Shown here: positions 6,815-12,520 of the stretch, piece after piece | Layout of the letters: each line of letters opens with the position of its first letter | Numbering within the stretch: the first letter of the stretch is position 1 | Assembly (NCBI GenBank): GCA_020859965.1 | Contig: JAJBVF010000389.1 | Location: 1 to 12,563, forward strand | Direction: 5' to 3' | Length of the DNA: 12,563 bases | Source of the DNA: Clostridiales bacterium | GTDB taxonomy: Bacteria; Bacillota; Clostridia; Lachnospirales; Lachnospiraceae | Made by a program: the position numbers and the translations under genes | The notes under the pieces: generated by a model | The model's database searches: none | The model's input: only the letters and a program-made list of their open reading frames with translations | Told to the model about the DNA's origin: nothing

Positions 6815-7963
6815 TCAGGTGTTTTTTCCTTTTAAAGTATCGCGTAGGTGCTTTAATTTTGTTTTGGTATTTGCAAGCAGCCGGTCTGTGTTCGCCAGTT
6901 TCTGATTCTGCCTGTACAGCTCCTGGTTCTGCTGGTACAGCTGCTGGGATAACGCCAGGAAGAAGCGGATCGTATCGGCGGTCATGGTTTCATCTGCCTG
7001 CCACATGGGATAATCTTTTATTTCCTCCGTGAACAGAGATCGGTCCTCCCGGAGGTATTCCTTTGCGACACGATCATTTCCCTCCTGAAAACGGGCGAGA
7101 AGAGCAGCAGCGTCTTTTGCGGATAAATGCTGATAAGAGGATTTTCCGGCTTTGCTCTCACTCTCAAAACGCCTCGTATTGGCTTTGAACACGCGCTTTT
7201 CTTCATCAGACAGAAAATCCGTGCCGTTGATAATCCTCCGTATTTCAGCGATATTGCCATTCAGGCTGGTATTTGTTTCCTTTTGAGCGGGAAGCTTAAA
7301 AGGAAGATTCGGATCGAGGCCAATGGCAGTCAGAAAATCAAGACAGATCGATTGTCCGACCCAGGCGGATGGCTCATAACGGCGGACGATGATATTTTCA
7401 AAGCCAACGATGTCGGAAATTTTCTGCAGTGTTCTGTCATAGTCGGCATAAAGTGGTTTTTCGTTTAAGAGCTGCTCAATGTAATCCGGGAGTGTCGCTG
7501 CGGTCATTCCGACTTTGACTTTCTGATTCCAGAGCGAAGTCAGGAGAAGATCCTGCCGGCGCAGGTATACGACGACTTTGAGACAGTAGTCATGGAGAGC
7601 GGCATCTTCCTTCATCTGTTCGAGAACATTCAGAGGAGCATAATTGACCGCATTCCACAGATCCTCTTCTGAAAGAATGAGGTTGTCGTAAGTCTCAAAC
7701 TCGCGATGCACCATCGCAAGGCCTTCCGCGTAATGCTGTCTCCATTCCGGTTTTGGCTCTGTCATGTCGGGATGAATCAGAGAAGAGTCTGGCAGATCCA
7801 GAAAATGTCCGTTCCGCTGTGTAGGTACCCCTGGCCATTTATAGGGCAGAATCGGAAAGCGGAAGCTCTGCTCATGCAGCGTTTCTGTGTTTGTCTTCAG
7901 AAAGTTCTGAATGACTGAGGTGCCGGTTTTCGGCGTGCCGATGTGAAGATACAGAGTTTTCAT
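6815..7963 (-). CDS. Sulfotransferase-family protein with C-terminal heptad-repeat tail
   Basis: The 382-residue product begins MKTLYLHIGTPKTGTS. The motif TPKTGTS (10-16) is the 5'-phosphosulfate-binding loop of PAPS-dependent sulfotransferases, and VVYLRRQDLLLTSLWNQKV (131-149) fits their 3'-phosphate-binding segment with its Arg and Ser. It is therefore likely to move sulfate from PAPS to an unknown acceptor, in the cytoplasm, as no signal peptide is seen. Residues 342-376 form five consecutive heptads beginning LYQQNQE, LYRQNQK, LANTDRL, LANTKTK and LKHLRDT, a probable coiled coil, which could mediate oligomerisation. AGGGGA lies 7 nt before the start. Its start overlaps the lysR stop by 4 nt (ATGA), implying translational coupling, and a terminator follows. 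The acceptor cannot be deduced, and some family members are not proven enzymes. Confidence 0.78.
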   Translation of the reverse strand: MKTLYLHIGTPKTGTSVIQNFLKTNTETLHEQSFRFPILPYKWPGVPTQRNGHFLDLPDSSLIHPDMTEPKPEWRQHYAEGLAMVHREFETYDNLILSEEDLWNAVNYAPLNVLEQMKEDAALHDYCLKVVVYLRRQDLLLTSLWNQKVKVGMTAATLPDYIEQLLNEKPLYADYDRTLQKISDIVGFENIIVRRYEPSAWVGQSICLDFLTAIGLDPNLPFKLPAQKETNTSLNGNIAEIRRIINGTDFLSDEEKRVFKANTRRFESESKAGKSSYQHLSAKDAAALLARFQEGNDRVAKEYLREDRSLFTEEIKDYPMWQADETMTADTIRFFLALSQQLYQQNQELYRQNQKLANTDRLLANTKTKLKHLRDTLKGKNT

Positions 7964-8847
7964 AAAAATTCCCCTTGTTTCATTACATAATCAAAAAACA
8001 GTTTTCCGGCAGAAGAAAAGGATCTGTGCTTCATGTACAGCATATGGATGTCAAACGTGATCGGTGGTGAAAATGAAACAGCATGAAGCTCTTTTGTGCC
8101 ATTGTATTCCTGAAGACAGGTGCGTGGAAAGACCGCGCTGGCATAATTGCCTGCAACCAGTTTAAACACATTCTGAGAACGTCCGGTACACATTCTGATG
8201 TCCGGAGAAAAGCCGGCTTCCGCGCATTTATCGAAAAACAGATCCTGTAAAAAAGCGGTATCTGAGAGAATGAGCGGCTCTCTGGCGATCATCGGAAGCT
8301 CCAGTGAGGATTCCGTGAAAAATGGACTTTTATCTGAAACAACCAATACGAGCTCTTCCTTTGCAACGGGCTGATGGTTGACATCATCTGCAATCCGGCT
8401 GATATTGTCCGCAAACGCAAATTCCACCGATTCATCAATAAAGGTTGATTTCTGAGGCGGAGACGGAAGCTCTGAAATCTGTACATTAATTTCAGGATAC
8501 GCATCCTTAAAAGCAAGAATGGTATCAAGCACGCCGTAGCGGTACATAGTACTCGCAAAAGCGACCGATAAGGTATTGGTAGCTTTCGCGTTTTCCTTAT
8601 TCATCTCTACCAGCGCTTCATCGTACAGCGGGAGGATCTGTCCGCATTTCTGCTGAAGAATCTTTCCGGCATCCGTCAGTGCGACTTTGCGGGTAGAACG
8701 CTCAAACAGGGGAAACCCAAACTCAGCCTCCATCTTCTGAATATGCTTGGAAAGGGTAGAATTAGTAATATACAGCCTTTCACTTGCATTCTGATAGCTG
8801 CAGGTTTCGCTCAAAACCATAAATTCTCTGAGAAACTGAATTTCCAT
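7960..8847 (-). CDS. LysR-family transcriptional regulator
   Basis: The 295-residue product has the standard LysR layout. A winged helix-turn-helix occupies residues 1-60 (MEIQFLREFMVL, NASERLYITNSTLSKHIQKM, FPLFERSTRKVALTDAG), and a periplasmic-binding-protein-like effector domain runs from about 90 to the end. It presumably binds DNA as a tetramer and responds to a small molecule that cannot be named from sequence. The start at 8847 is chosen because AAGGGGA lies 6 nt upstream and the helix begins there; the frame is open a further 75 codons, but that part is AT-rich, non-conserved and overlaps the promoter. It overlaps the sulfotransferase-like gene by 4 nt, so the two are expected to be co-transcribed. 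Such regulators more often face their target divergently, so here control of its own operon is the simplest inference. Confidence 0.93.
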   Translation of the reverse strand: MEIQFLREFMVLSETCSYQNASERLYITNSTLSKHIQKMEAEFGFPLFERSTRKVALTDAGKILQQKCGQILPLYDEALVEMNKENAKATNTLSVAFASTMYRYGVLDTILAFKDAYPEINVQISELPSPPQKSTFIDESVEFAFADNISRIADDVNHQPVAKEELVLVVSDKSPFFTESSLELPMIAREPLILSDTAFLQDLFFDKCAEAGFSPDIRMCTGRSQNVFKLVAGNYASAVFPRTCLQEYNGTKELHAVSFSPPITFDIHMLYMKHRSFSSAGKLFFDYVMKQGEFL

Positions 8848-8928
8848 ATAATTTCCCCTTGATTGATTATCTATTCCCGTGAAGATCAAACGGACCGATG
8901 CCTGCACCAGGTAATCTGATTGCGAAAG

Positions 8929-8958
8929 ATTATAAGACAATGATAGCATTTTTGAGAA
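8929..8958 (-). promoter_or_regulatory. Likely sigma-A promoter of the lysR-sulfotransferase unit
   Basis: On the minus strand, TTCTCA (8953-8958) and a perfect TATAAT (8929-8934) are 18 nt apart. The -10 box is consensus, and the -35 box matches at 4 of 6 positions. Its distance of about 80 nt to the lysR start and its AT-rich surroundings fit. Confidence 0.62.
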
Positions 8959-9000
8959 ATTAATAAGATTGTAACATATTGAAAAATATTTGTCATTGAA

Positions 9001-9031
9001 AATTAATTTATTAATTGTTTCCAATTTGGAA
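9001..9031. promoter_or_regulatory. Palindromes upstream of lysR, possible operator
   Basis: TTCCAATTTGGAA at 9019-9031 is a perfect 13-bp palindrome around one central base. AATTAA/TTAATT at 9001-9006 and 9011-9016 is a second inverted repeat. Both lie 45-75 bp upstream of the -35 box, where LysR proteins often bind their own control region. Whether this regulator binds them is inference; short AT palindromes also arise by chance. Confidence 0.4.
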
Positions 9032-9045
9032 GAAATAAAAAGAAT

Positions 9046-9113
9046 AAAAGAAAAATACTCCGATGCTGACATCGTAGCAAGCGTAATGCCCCGTATGTTT
9101 CCATCGGGGCATT
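9046..9113 (-). terminator. Paired hairpins, probable terminator of the right-hand gene cluster
   Basis: AATGCCCCG (9085-9093) pairs with CGGGGCATT (9105-9113) over 9 bp with an 11-nt loop. Next in minus-strand order is a smaller hairpin with CGATG (9061-9065) pairing CATCG (9070-9074), extendable with one mismatch to 9058-9077. On the minus strand the second hairpin is followed by a T-rich run beginning about 5 nt later. It lies 64 nt after the final gene. The T tract is not directly adjacent, so this is likely rather than certain. Confidence 0.55.
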
Positions 9114-9176
9114 TGATCTGGAGATGGGATAGCAGATTCGTGAGGATCCGTAACCGGATAATTTTCTAATAATCTT

Positions 9177-10112
9177 TTAATAATCTTCTTCCCGGATCAG
9201 TTTGAGCACGGCAGTACTCTGATAAGTCATGGCTTCATCGTGTACAAACGCAACTGTGCTGTGCATCGGAGCGTGCAGTGTGCTGCGGATGGTGCCCAGA
9301 TATGGGTCATAAATCCGGGCAAGGAGCTGTCCTTCATCGACTTCCTCGCCTGGCTGCACGAGCGCTTCAAAAAAACCTGCATCTTCCGCACGGACGGGGA
9401 TGAAATCGCGGCTTTCGATCACACGGGAATGATAACCGCTGTAACCTCTGTAGCGGATAATGCCCTGTTTTTCCATAAAATTCAGGATTGCTTCGTTGGC
9501 CTGTCTTGCGCTTTCCCGGTCCACCCGCTGTGTATTGGTGGTGTAAACGGAGAAGGCGTGTGTCTCCCACACCTGCCAGTTGTAATTCAGTGTCGTTGTA
9601 TCGAAGGGGCGCGGGTCGTGCAGGACGATGTAGGGAAGGCCGAACTGCTTTGCCAGTTCGACGTCCTCAAAACCGGTTTTCATCATGCGGACGTGCGGTA
9701 CAAATGCGCCGGGCATGTAGAAGGAGGCAAACTGTACACCGTACTGGTAGTTTTGGATCGCATTAAAAACTCCCGCGGCAATACGCTGTGTGGTTTCACC
9801 CTGGTCGTAGCCGGGGAACATGCGGTTGATATCCGTGTTGTCAATGGACCAGAAGCGCTTTTTAATATTCATAGAATAAGGGTTTACGCAGGGGATGACC
9901 AGAATCTGCTTTCCGGGCAAAATGCGTCCCTTTGCTTCCAGCTCAGTGAGCTTGCGAATCAGCCGGGAGCAGGCATAAAGCTGCTGATTTTCATTGCCGC
10001 GCATACTTCCGACAATGCAGATCGACTCCTCGCCCTCACCGAAGGTGAAGCCGGTGACGCGAAAATCATCGCGGTATAATGCTTTTATTTCAAATAAAAC
10101 GGATTGTTTCAT
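9177..10112 (-). CDS. AstE/AspA-like carboxypeptidase-fold protein with degenerate zinc site
   Basis: The 311-residue product follows the plan of the succinylglutamate desuccinylase/aspartoacylase family (M14 fold), with a C-terminal barrel-sandwich domain (about 240-311). In active members zinc is held by HxxE and a later His. Here the first motif reads SMRGNE (36-41), with Arg38 in place of His and Glu41 kept. The DIHAS position of its neighbour reads VQFAS (126-130), with Phe128 in place of His. The substrate-binding NRMFPG (96-101) and a candidate catalytic Glu183 in WETHAF remain. So the fold and parts of the pocket persist but zinc catalysis is doubtful; a pseudoenzyme partner is one inference. 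AGGAGA lies 7 nt before the Met at 10112, which settles the start, although the frame stays open to 10322. It is the last gene of the cluster. Confidence 0.8.
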   Translation of the reverse strand: MKQSVLFEIKALYRDDFRVTGFTFGEGEESICIVGSMRGNENQQLYACSRLIRKLTELEAKGRILPGKQILVIPCVNPYSMNIKKRFWSIDNTDINRMFPGYDQGETTQRIAAGVFNAIQNYQYGVQFASFYMPGAFVPHVRMMKTGFEDVELAKQFGLPYIVLHDPRPFDTTTLNYNWQVWETHAFSVYTTNTQRVDRESARQANEAILNFMEKQGIIRYRGYSGYHSRVIESRDFIPVRAEDAGFFEALVQPGEEVDEGQLLARIYDPYLGTIRSTLHAPMHSTVAFVHDEAMTYQSTAVLKLIREEDY

Positions 10113-10368
10113 GGGAAAATCTCCTGTTCTTGTCTCGATACTGTCCGCGGATTGCGAATAGCGGCAGCGGTGCCGGGCGCCAGTGACGTCTGTTTGACCC
10201 TCGCCGGGTGGCATCCTGTCCAAAGGACGGGATATTCGCCGATCGGAGCGAAGCGTAGATGCGTGAGTGCAAAGCACGGAGCAATCGATTTTTATATTTA
10301 GCGGCGCTTGCGAAGCGGGCATAGAAGTTTAGCGACAGATTCTTAGAGCGGCACTGAAATTCAGAAAT
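10113..10368. repeat. Palindrome-rich spacer between the two AstE/AspA-like genes
   Basis: These 256 nt hold several hairpins: 10213-10221 with 10225-10233 (9 bp, one wobble, loop AAA); GTGC/GCAC at 10267-10277 (loop AAA again); CGCTT/AAGCG at 10305-10317; and GGCATAG (10318-10324) with CTATGCC (10369-10375), whose right arm covers the stop codon of the upstream gene. The segment 10190-10213, with CCCTC then CGGGTGGCA immediately before the first hairpin, loosely resembles the 5' arm of the 72-75 bp elements described nearby. Homology is not established. The minus-strand frame in phase with the downstream gene stays open through most of it. Confidence 0.55.
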
Positions 10369-11469
10369 CTATGCCGGATCTGACAGAGTCTGCGTTAGAA
10401 TTCGCGCGAGCAGGGAACCCTCGTCCACGACCGGATATTCACGGACGGTAAAGAGCCAGCCGTCTACAGGTGCGGTAACGGTGGAAAGCAGGATGCCGCG
10501 CAGCGGATCTACGATCTGCCCGATCTCATCTCCCGCCTTCACCATGGTACCAGACCGCGGCGAGTAACGCGAAGCGTTTTGCAAATGTTCGCCGCAAGAT
10601 GCCGCCGACTGGAGGGAGGGGGCGTTTCCGAAAGAAAGCGTTTTGATAAAGATGCCGGAGACCGGAGCATTCAGGAAGGTGACTTCATCAGGATCTCTGG
10701 AAATGATCGGTGTGCGCACCTCAATAGTCGGGCCGTCCCAGATTCCAAGCTCTGTCATGAGGCGGAAGATGCCATCGGTGAGCTGCACACCGTATTCTCT
10801 GGTAATGCGCATGCCGACGCCCATCTCGACCACCAGCGCAGGTACGCCGCGGCTGTTCAGGCTGTAGGCGAGGGTGGATTCCAGAACCGTGCTGGCGCCG
10901 TGCACCCAGATAAAATCGACGTTGGACAGCTTTGCCAGTGGGAGCAGAGTCTCTTCGTGCAGTTCATTGATACGGATCTGAGGAATTTCCGTCAGATAAA
11001 TATTACTCGCGTGGATATCCAGGCAAAGGTCGGAGCCTTCGAGGTCGTGGATGATCTCTGAGGCAAGATGCTCATTCATATCACCGTCGGAATTTCCCGG
11101 AAAAATGCGGTTCATATCGAGATCAAAGGCCGGGATGCCGCGGGTCACGGAATCAATGCCGAATGGATTCAGTGCAGGGTAAATATCAACGGTTCCTTTC
11201 AGGCATTCCGGGTGTTCCTCAATTCTGCGTGCCACTTCGTAGCATACAAACTGCCCTTCCAGTTCATCACCGTGGATTCCGGTGACAATGCTGATGCGTT
11301 TGGAACAGGAAGGAGAGGATGGCATGGGTAACGCCCCCTCACTGTGTTCGGCGGCAGGTCGCCCTGCCCATTTGGAAACGCTGCGCGTTGGGCAGGGCTG
11401 AATCCGATTCTTGCGGATGCGAAGCACCTCATCCACCGGCATGTTGGTTTTTGCGATAGTCTGTATCAT
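10369..11469 (-). CDS. AstE/AspA-family zinc carboxypeptidase-fold protein carrying two repeat insertions
   Basis: The 366-residue product is probably a zinc-dependent deacylase or amidohydrolase acting on an N-acylated amino acid or amide-linked product; the substrate is unknown. The family zinc site is intact: VTGIHGDELEG (62-72) supplies His66 and Glu69, DIHAS (151-155) supplies His153, NRIFPG (120-125) is the substrate-binding motif, and Glu215 in VVEMG is the candidate catalytic acid. A barrel-sandwich domain follows (about 253-366). Two segments look foreign: residues 25-48 before the first core strand, and 281-305 in a loop of the C-terminal domain; both coincide with DNA repeat elements. 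AAAGGA lies 9 nt before the Met at 11469. The frame is open further, but that would overlap the transglutaminase gene. It starts 19 nt after that gene's stop, so the two form an operon. Confidence 0.86.
   Translation of the reverse strand: MIQTIAKTNMPVDEVLRIRKNRIQPCPTRSVSKWAGRPAAEHSEGALPMPSSPSCSKRISIVTGIHGDELEGQFVCYEVARRIEEHPECLKGTVDIYPALNPFGIDSVTRGIPAFDLDMNRIFPGNSDGDMNEHLASEIIHDLEGSDLCLDIHASNIYLTEIPQIRINELHEETLLPLAKLSNVDFIWVHGASTVLESTLAYSLNSRGVPALVVEMGVGMRITREYGVQLTDGIFRLMTELGIWDGPTIEVRTPIISRDPDEVTFLNAPVSGIFIKTLSFGNAPSLQSAASCGEHLQNASRYSPRSGTMVKAGDEIGQIVDPLRGILLSTVTAPVDGWLFTVREYPVVDEGSLLARILTQTLSDPA
10555..10629 (-). repeat. 75-bp palindromic coding element, copy A
   Basis: This copy is identical to 11936-12010 at 68 of 75 positions, in the same orientation. 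It encodes exactly 25 residues (281-305 of the host protein), beginning GNAPSLQSAASCGEHLQNAS. The arms 10557-10565 and 10887-free numbering aside pair as 10557-10565 with 10587-10595 (9 bp including two G-T wobbles). An inner hairpin AACGC (10566-10570) pairs with GCGTT (10574-10578). It interrupts a loop of the barrel-sandwich domain, between GIFIK and SGTMVKAGDEIG, without a frameshift or stop. Confidence 0.92.
11327..11398 (+). repeat. 72-bp palindromic coding element, divergent inverted copy C
   Basis: Read on the plus strand, it matches the minus strand of copies A and B. The 5' arm (11327-11356) shares 24 of 30 bases with copy A, including AACGCCCCCTC and TCGGCGGCA. The inner hairpin AACGC/GCGTT (11377-11381 and 11385-11389) is conserved. 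The outer stem is a different sequence, GCCCTGCCC (11361-11369) with GGGCAGGGC (11390-11398), yet pairs perfectly over 9 bp. It lies inverted in the N-terminal part of the AstE/AspA-like gene and is read through there in a frame without stops, adding residues 25-48. Confidence 0.85.
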
Positions 11470-11488
11470 GTAGTGATCCTTTCTTACT

Positions 11489-12511
11489 TTATATATTTGC
11501 TTCACGTACCCGCACGGCGACGGTCTGGGTCTGTGTCGTGCGGCCGACAAATACTCCCTGGCTGACGATACAGTCGTGATAGTCGCGTCCGGCGGATATT
11601 TTGATGTGTGCATCGTCTACGATCAGGTTGTTGGTCGGGTCGAACGCGTACCAGCGCCCGTTGCTGCAGACCTCGACCCAGGCGTGGCTTAAGCCCTCTC
11701 CGATCAGCATGCCGACGACGTAGCGGCAGGGAATCCGGTGCATGCGGCACAGAGACAGCAGGATATGCGAGTAATCCTGGCAGACGCCCTTGCCGAGCGC
11801 CATGGCTTCCTCAGCCGTCGTCTGCACATCAGTGACGCCCTGTACGTAGGAAAACCGGTCGTGCAGAGCGCGCATCATGGTGAGAACGAAGTGAAGTACA
11901 GGATCCTGACAGAGCGTGTCAGGATCGTTATAGTGCCGCGGCGAGCAACGCGAAGCGTTCTGTAAATGCTCGCCGCAAGCTGCCGCCGACTGAAAGGAGG
12001 GGGCGTTTCCAATCATCTGCTGCGCGGGTGAGTGTGCAGGGTCTACTGTCAAATCATTTGTGTTTGTCGTTAAGCGATCTGCAGCAATGCTTTCAGGAGT
12101 GCAGAGATTATTATTCCTGCGAAATGTCTCATATTCCGCTGCGGCGTCCGCAAAGGTATCCGCGAACGCGCGGATGGCAGGCCCGGGGCGGGTATAGTCT
12201 GTCTGATATTTAAACAGCCCGATCTGATGTTCTTCCTTTGCGGTCAGGTAAGGGGCGAGTCCGGTTTGCGCCTGCCCGCGGACACGGGCAAAAAAGCGGT
12301 CGTGTTTTCCCTTTGTGTACCCGTAAATGCTGTAGTTGCCAAAGGAGTCTTCATCTGCTGACAAAAACTCCTTCGGATATACCTCCACGTCGAGTTGCTT
12401 TATCAATTGTCGTTCATCGGTCTGGGGGATGCATTTCAGGGTAAAACGGTGTTCTTCGACTGGCGGACTGAATTCCAGATTCATGTCATATTCAAAGAGC
12501 AGCTCCTTCAT
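11489..12511 (-). CDS. Transglutaminase-like cysteine protease-fold protein with in-frame repeat insertion
   Basis: The 340-residue product pairs an N-terminal beta domain of the bacterial transglutaminase N type (about 1-85, with the DSFGN motif at 55-59) with a C-terminal transglutaminase core (about 204-340). The catalytic triad is visible: Cys244 in GKGVCQDYSH, His276 in LSHAWVEV and Asp291 in FDPTNN. Such proteins are thought to hydrolyse or transfer amide bonds in peptides; the substrate is unknown. Family knowledge: they often sit with alpha-E-domain and circularly permuted ATP-grasp genes. Residues 168-192 are the product of a 75-bp repeat element inserted in the interdomain linker, and a separate hairpin encodes 196-203. 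The start has a GGA about 7 nt upstream and lies 9 nt after the stop of the previous gene. The downstream AstE/AspA-like gene follows after 19 nt. Confidence 0.92.
   Translation of the reverse strand: MKELLFEYDMNLEFSPPVEEHRFTLKCIPQTDERQLIKQLDVEVYPKEFLSADEDSFGNYSIYGYTKGKHDRFFARVRGQAQTGLAPYLTAKEEHQIGLFKYQTDYTRPGPAIRAFADTFADAAAEYETFRRNNNLCTPESIAADRLTTNTNDLTVDPAHSPAQQMIGNAPSFQSAAACGEHLQNASRCSPRHYNDPDTLCQDPVLHFVLTMMRALHDRFSYVQGVTDVQTTAEEAMALGKGVCQDYSHILLSLCRMHRIPCRYVVGMLIGEGLSHAWVEVCSNGRWYAFDPTNNLIVDDAHIKISAGRDYHDCIVSQGVFVGRTTQTQTVAVRVREANI
11902..11926. repeat. Perfect 10-bp hairpin next to repeat copy B
   Basis: GATCCTGACA (11902-11911) is the exact inverse of TGTCAGGATC (11917-11926), with the loop GAGCG. 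It lies inside the transglutaminase gene (residues 196-203, DPDTLCQD), 9 nt from the edge of the 75-bp element. No T tract follows on either strand, so it is not a terminator. It may be part of the same insertion or a separate small palindrome. Confidence 0.8.
11936..12010 (-). repeat. 75-bp palindromic coding element, copy B
   Basis: This copy has the same length and orientation as copy A, with 7 differences in 75 bp. It is read in the same frame, giving 25 residues (168-192) that begin GNAPSFQSAAACGEHLQNAS. The outer stem 11938-11946 with 11968-11976 is 9 bp of Watson-Crick pairs only, where copy A has two wobbles, and the inner hairpin AACGC/GCGTT (11947-11951 and 11955-11959) is identical. 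It is placed in the linker between the two domains of the transglutaminase-like protein. Confidence 0.92.
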
Positions 12512-12520
12512 AAGCTATTC

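Larger units (their letters stand above)
8848..9176. other. AT-rich control region upstream of lysR (329 nt)
   Basis: No gene is seen. The segment from about 8940 to 9060 is very AT-rich compared with its roughly 50% GC surroundings. From right to left it holds terminator-like hairpins of the upstream unit (9046-9113), palindromes at 9001-9016 and 9019-9031, the likely lysR promoter (8929-8958), and a leader of about 75 nt ending in the ribosome site at 8854-8860. Nothing recognisable lies between 9114 and 9176. Confidence 0.6.

Noticed and set aside
8848..9072. Extended N-terminus of the LysR protein
   Set aside because: Family members begin at the helix-turn-helix; the extension overlaps the promoter and AT-rich region and has no ribosome site.
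10113..10322. Extended N-terminus of the degenerate AstE/AspA-like protein through the palindromic spacer
   Set aside because: The frame is open, but the domain begins at the Met at 10112 with AGGAGA before it; the extra residues look like translated repeats.
11470..11613. Extended N-terminus of the intact AstE/AspA-like protein
   Set aside because: It would overlap the end of the transglutaminase gene out of frame, whereas AAAGGA precedes the Met at 11469.
10555..12010. The spaced repeats as a CRISPR array or insertion-sequence ends
   Set aside because: There are only three copies, at irregular distances, inside genes, with no spacer pattern and no transposase between them.
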